A stretch of DNA of 64,000 bases from assembly GCF_003293595.1 (NCBI RefSeq), contig NZ_CP022162.1, positions 1,023,737 to 1,087,736 on the forward strand, read 5' to 3'. The notes under the pieces were generated by a model. That model made no database searches and was not told where the DNA came from. It saw only the letters and a program-made list of their open reading frames with translations. The position numbers and the translations under genes are program-made. Positions 63,431-64,000 of the stretch are shown piece after piece. The stretch's first letter is position 1. Each line of letters starts with the position of its first letter. This DNA is from Microbacterium sp. PM5. GTDB lineage: Bacteria > Actinomycetota > Actinomycetes > Actinomycetales > Microbacteriaceae.

Positions 63431-64000
63431 CATCCACCGACTCCGGCACGATTCGCCTCGTCGATCGTCAGCCGGCGGTGTCCGGCGCAGAGATGGTCGC
63501 CGCACTCGTGCCGCCGCCGCAGTTCGACGGTGCGACCTTCGACACGTATCGCGCCGATCCGTCTTTTCCTTCGCAGCAGGAGGCCAAGGAACGGCTCATC
63601 GCGTTCAGCCTCGGCGGGGGCCCGGCTGAGCGCGGCGGACTGTTCCGCCGCGCGAAGAAGGTGCCGGAGATGAAGCCGGGAGTGTATCTCGACGGCGGGT
63701 TCGGCGTCGGCAAGACCCATCTGCTCGCGGCCATCTATCACGCGATGCCGGCGCGACGGAAGTACTTCGGATCGTTCATCGAGTACACCGCGTTGGTCGG
63801 AGCACTCGGGTATCAGAAGACGGTCGAGCTCTTCCGCGGAGCGGACCTGCTGTGCATCGACGAGTTCGAGCTCGACGACCCGGGTGACACCATGGTGATG
63901 ACCCGGCTGCTGGGGGAGCTGGTCCCCACCGGCACGCGGCTGGCGGCGACATCGAACACCCCGCCCAATGCGCTCGGCGAAGGGCGATTCGCCGCGCAGG
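63427..64000 (+). CDS. zapE: cell division ATPase ZapE (AFG1-like), 3' end outside window
   Basis: The first 191 codons are present. The AAA+ domain shows a P-loop GVYLDGGFGVGKTHLLAAIY and Walker B LLCIDEFELDD with MTRLLGELVPTGTRLAATSN, typical of ZapE/AFG1 proteins, which affect Z-ring constriction in E. coli. The ATG at 63427 overlaps the upstream stop (ATGA). Confidence 0.9.
   Translation, partial: MTSTDSGTIRLVDRQPAVSGAEMVAALVPPPQFDGATFDTYRADPSFPSQQEAKERLIAFSLGGGPAERGGLFRRAKKVPEMKPGVYLDGGFGVGKTHLLAAIYHAMPARRKYFGSFIEYTALVGALGYQKTVELFRGADLLCIDEFELDDPGDTMVMTRLLGELVPTGTRLAATSNTPPNALGEGRFAAQ

Overview
The window is 64 kb of GC-rich chromosome from a high-GC Gram-positive actinobacterium. A Microbacterium species or another member of the Microbacteriaceae fits best. 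This is inferred from recognised family content (SepH, DUF3000, DUF3071/3093/3159/3710/4191/4193 proteins, polyphosphate glucokinase, GlnA2-GlnE pair, LPXTG wall protein, GlnR-type box, PAC2 protein) and was not checked against a database. Many genes appear leaderless, with a TAnnnT -10 box ending 6-7 nt before the start codon.

Layout. 1-11.2 kb: a DUF4012 / sortase-substrate pair, the RNase P RNA gene, ppgK, glnA2-glnE, a three-gene lipoprotein/membrane protein/Tat-phosphoesterase operon, and a YbjQ-family gene. 11.36-22.18 kb: an integrated element of about 10.8 kb inserted in the 3' end of glnA1, bounded by a 16-bp direct repeat (attL 11355-11370, attR 22166-22181). It carries two divergent, very large proteins, each joining an N-terminal PD-(D/E)xK nuclease-like domain (QxK variant) to a STAND-type P-loop NTPase. 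It also carries a frameshifted tyrosine integrase, an AlpA-like excisionase gene and a 253-bp tandem duplication with covarying hairpins. The native glnA1 terminator is now stranded outside attL. 22.2-35.8 kb: glnA1 with a four-half-site GlnR box, RDD and DUF4191 proteins, pepA-lpdA-sucB (2-oxo acid dehydrogenase E3/E2), a PAC2 protein, the primary sigma factor, a CofE-like gene and an ATP-grasp gene. 35.8-44 kb: topoisomerase IV genes parE and parC flanking a divergent two-component system. The kinase of that system is preceded, with no gap, by a 13-codon ORF for a Trp-rich peptide with a near-perfect Shine-Dalgarno sequence. 44-64 kb: core metabolism and cell division (sepH, dut, acnA, dxs, pepN, fadBA-type beta-oxidation genes, rnd, a hydrolase and the start of zapE).

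The two nitrogen-metabolism loci belong together. glnA2-glnE (3.7-8.1 kb) and glnA1 (22.2-23.6 kb) would lie about 3.3 kb apart without the element, giving the glnA2-glnE-glnA1 neighbourhood also seen in mycobacteria. The main candidates for something undescribed are the nuclease-STAND pair of the glnA element (probable anti-phage cargo) and the micropeptide-kinase-regulator module.
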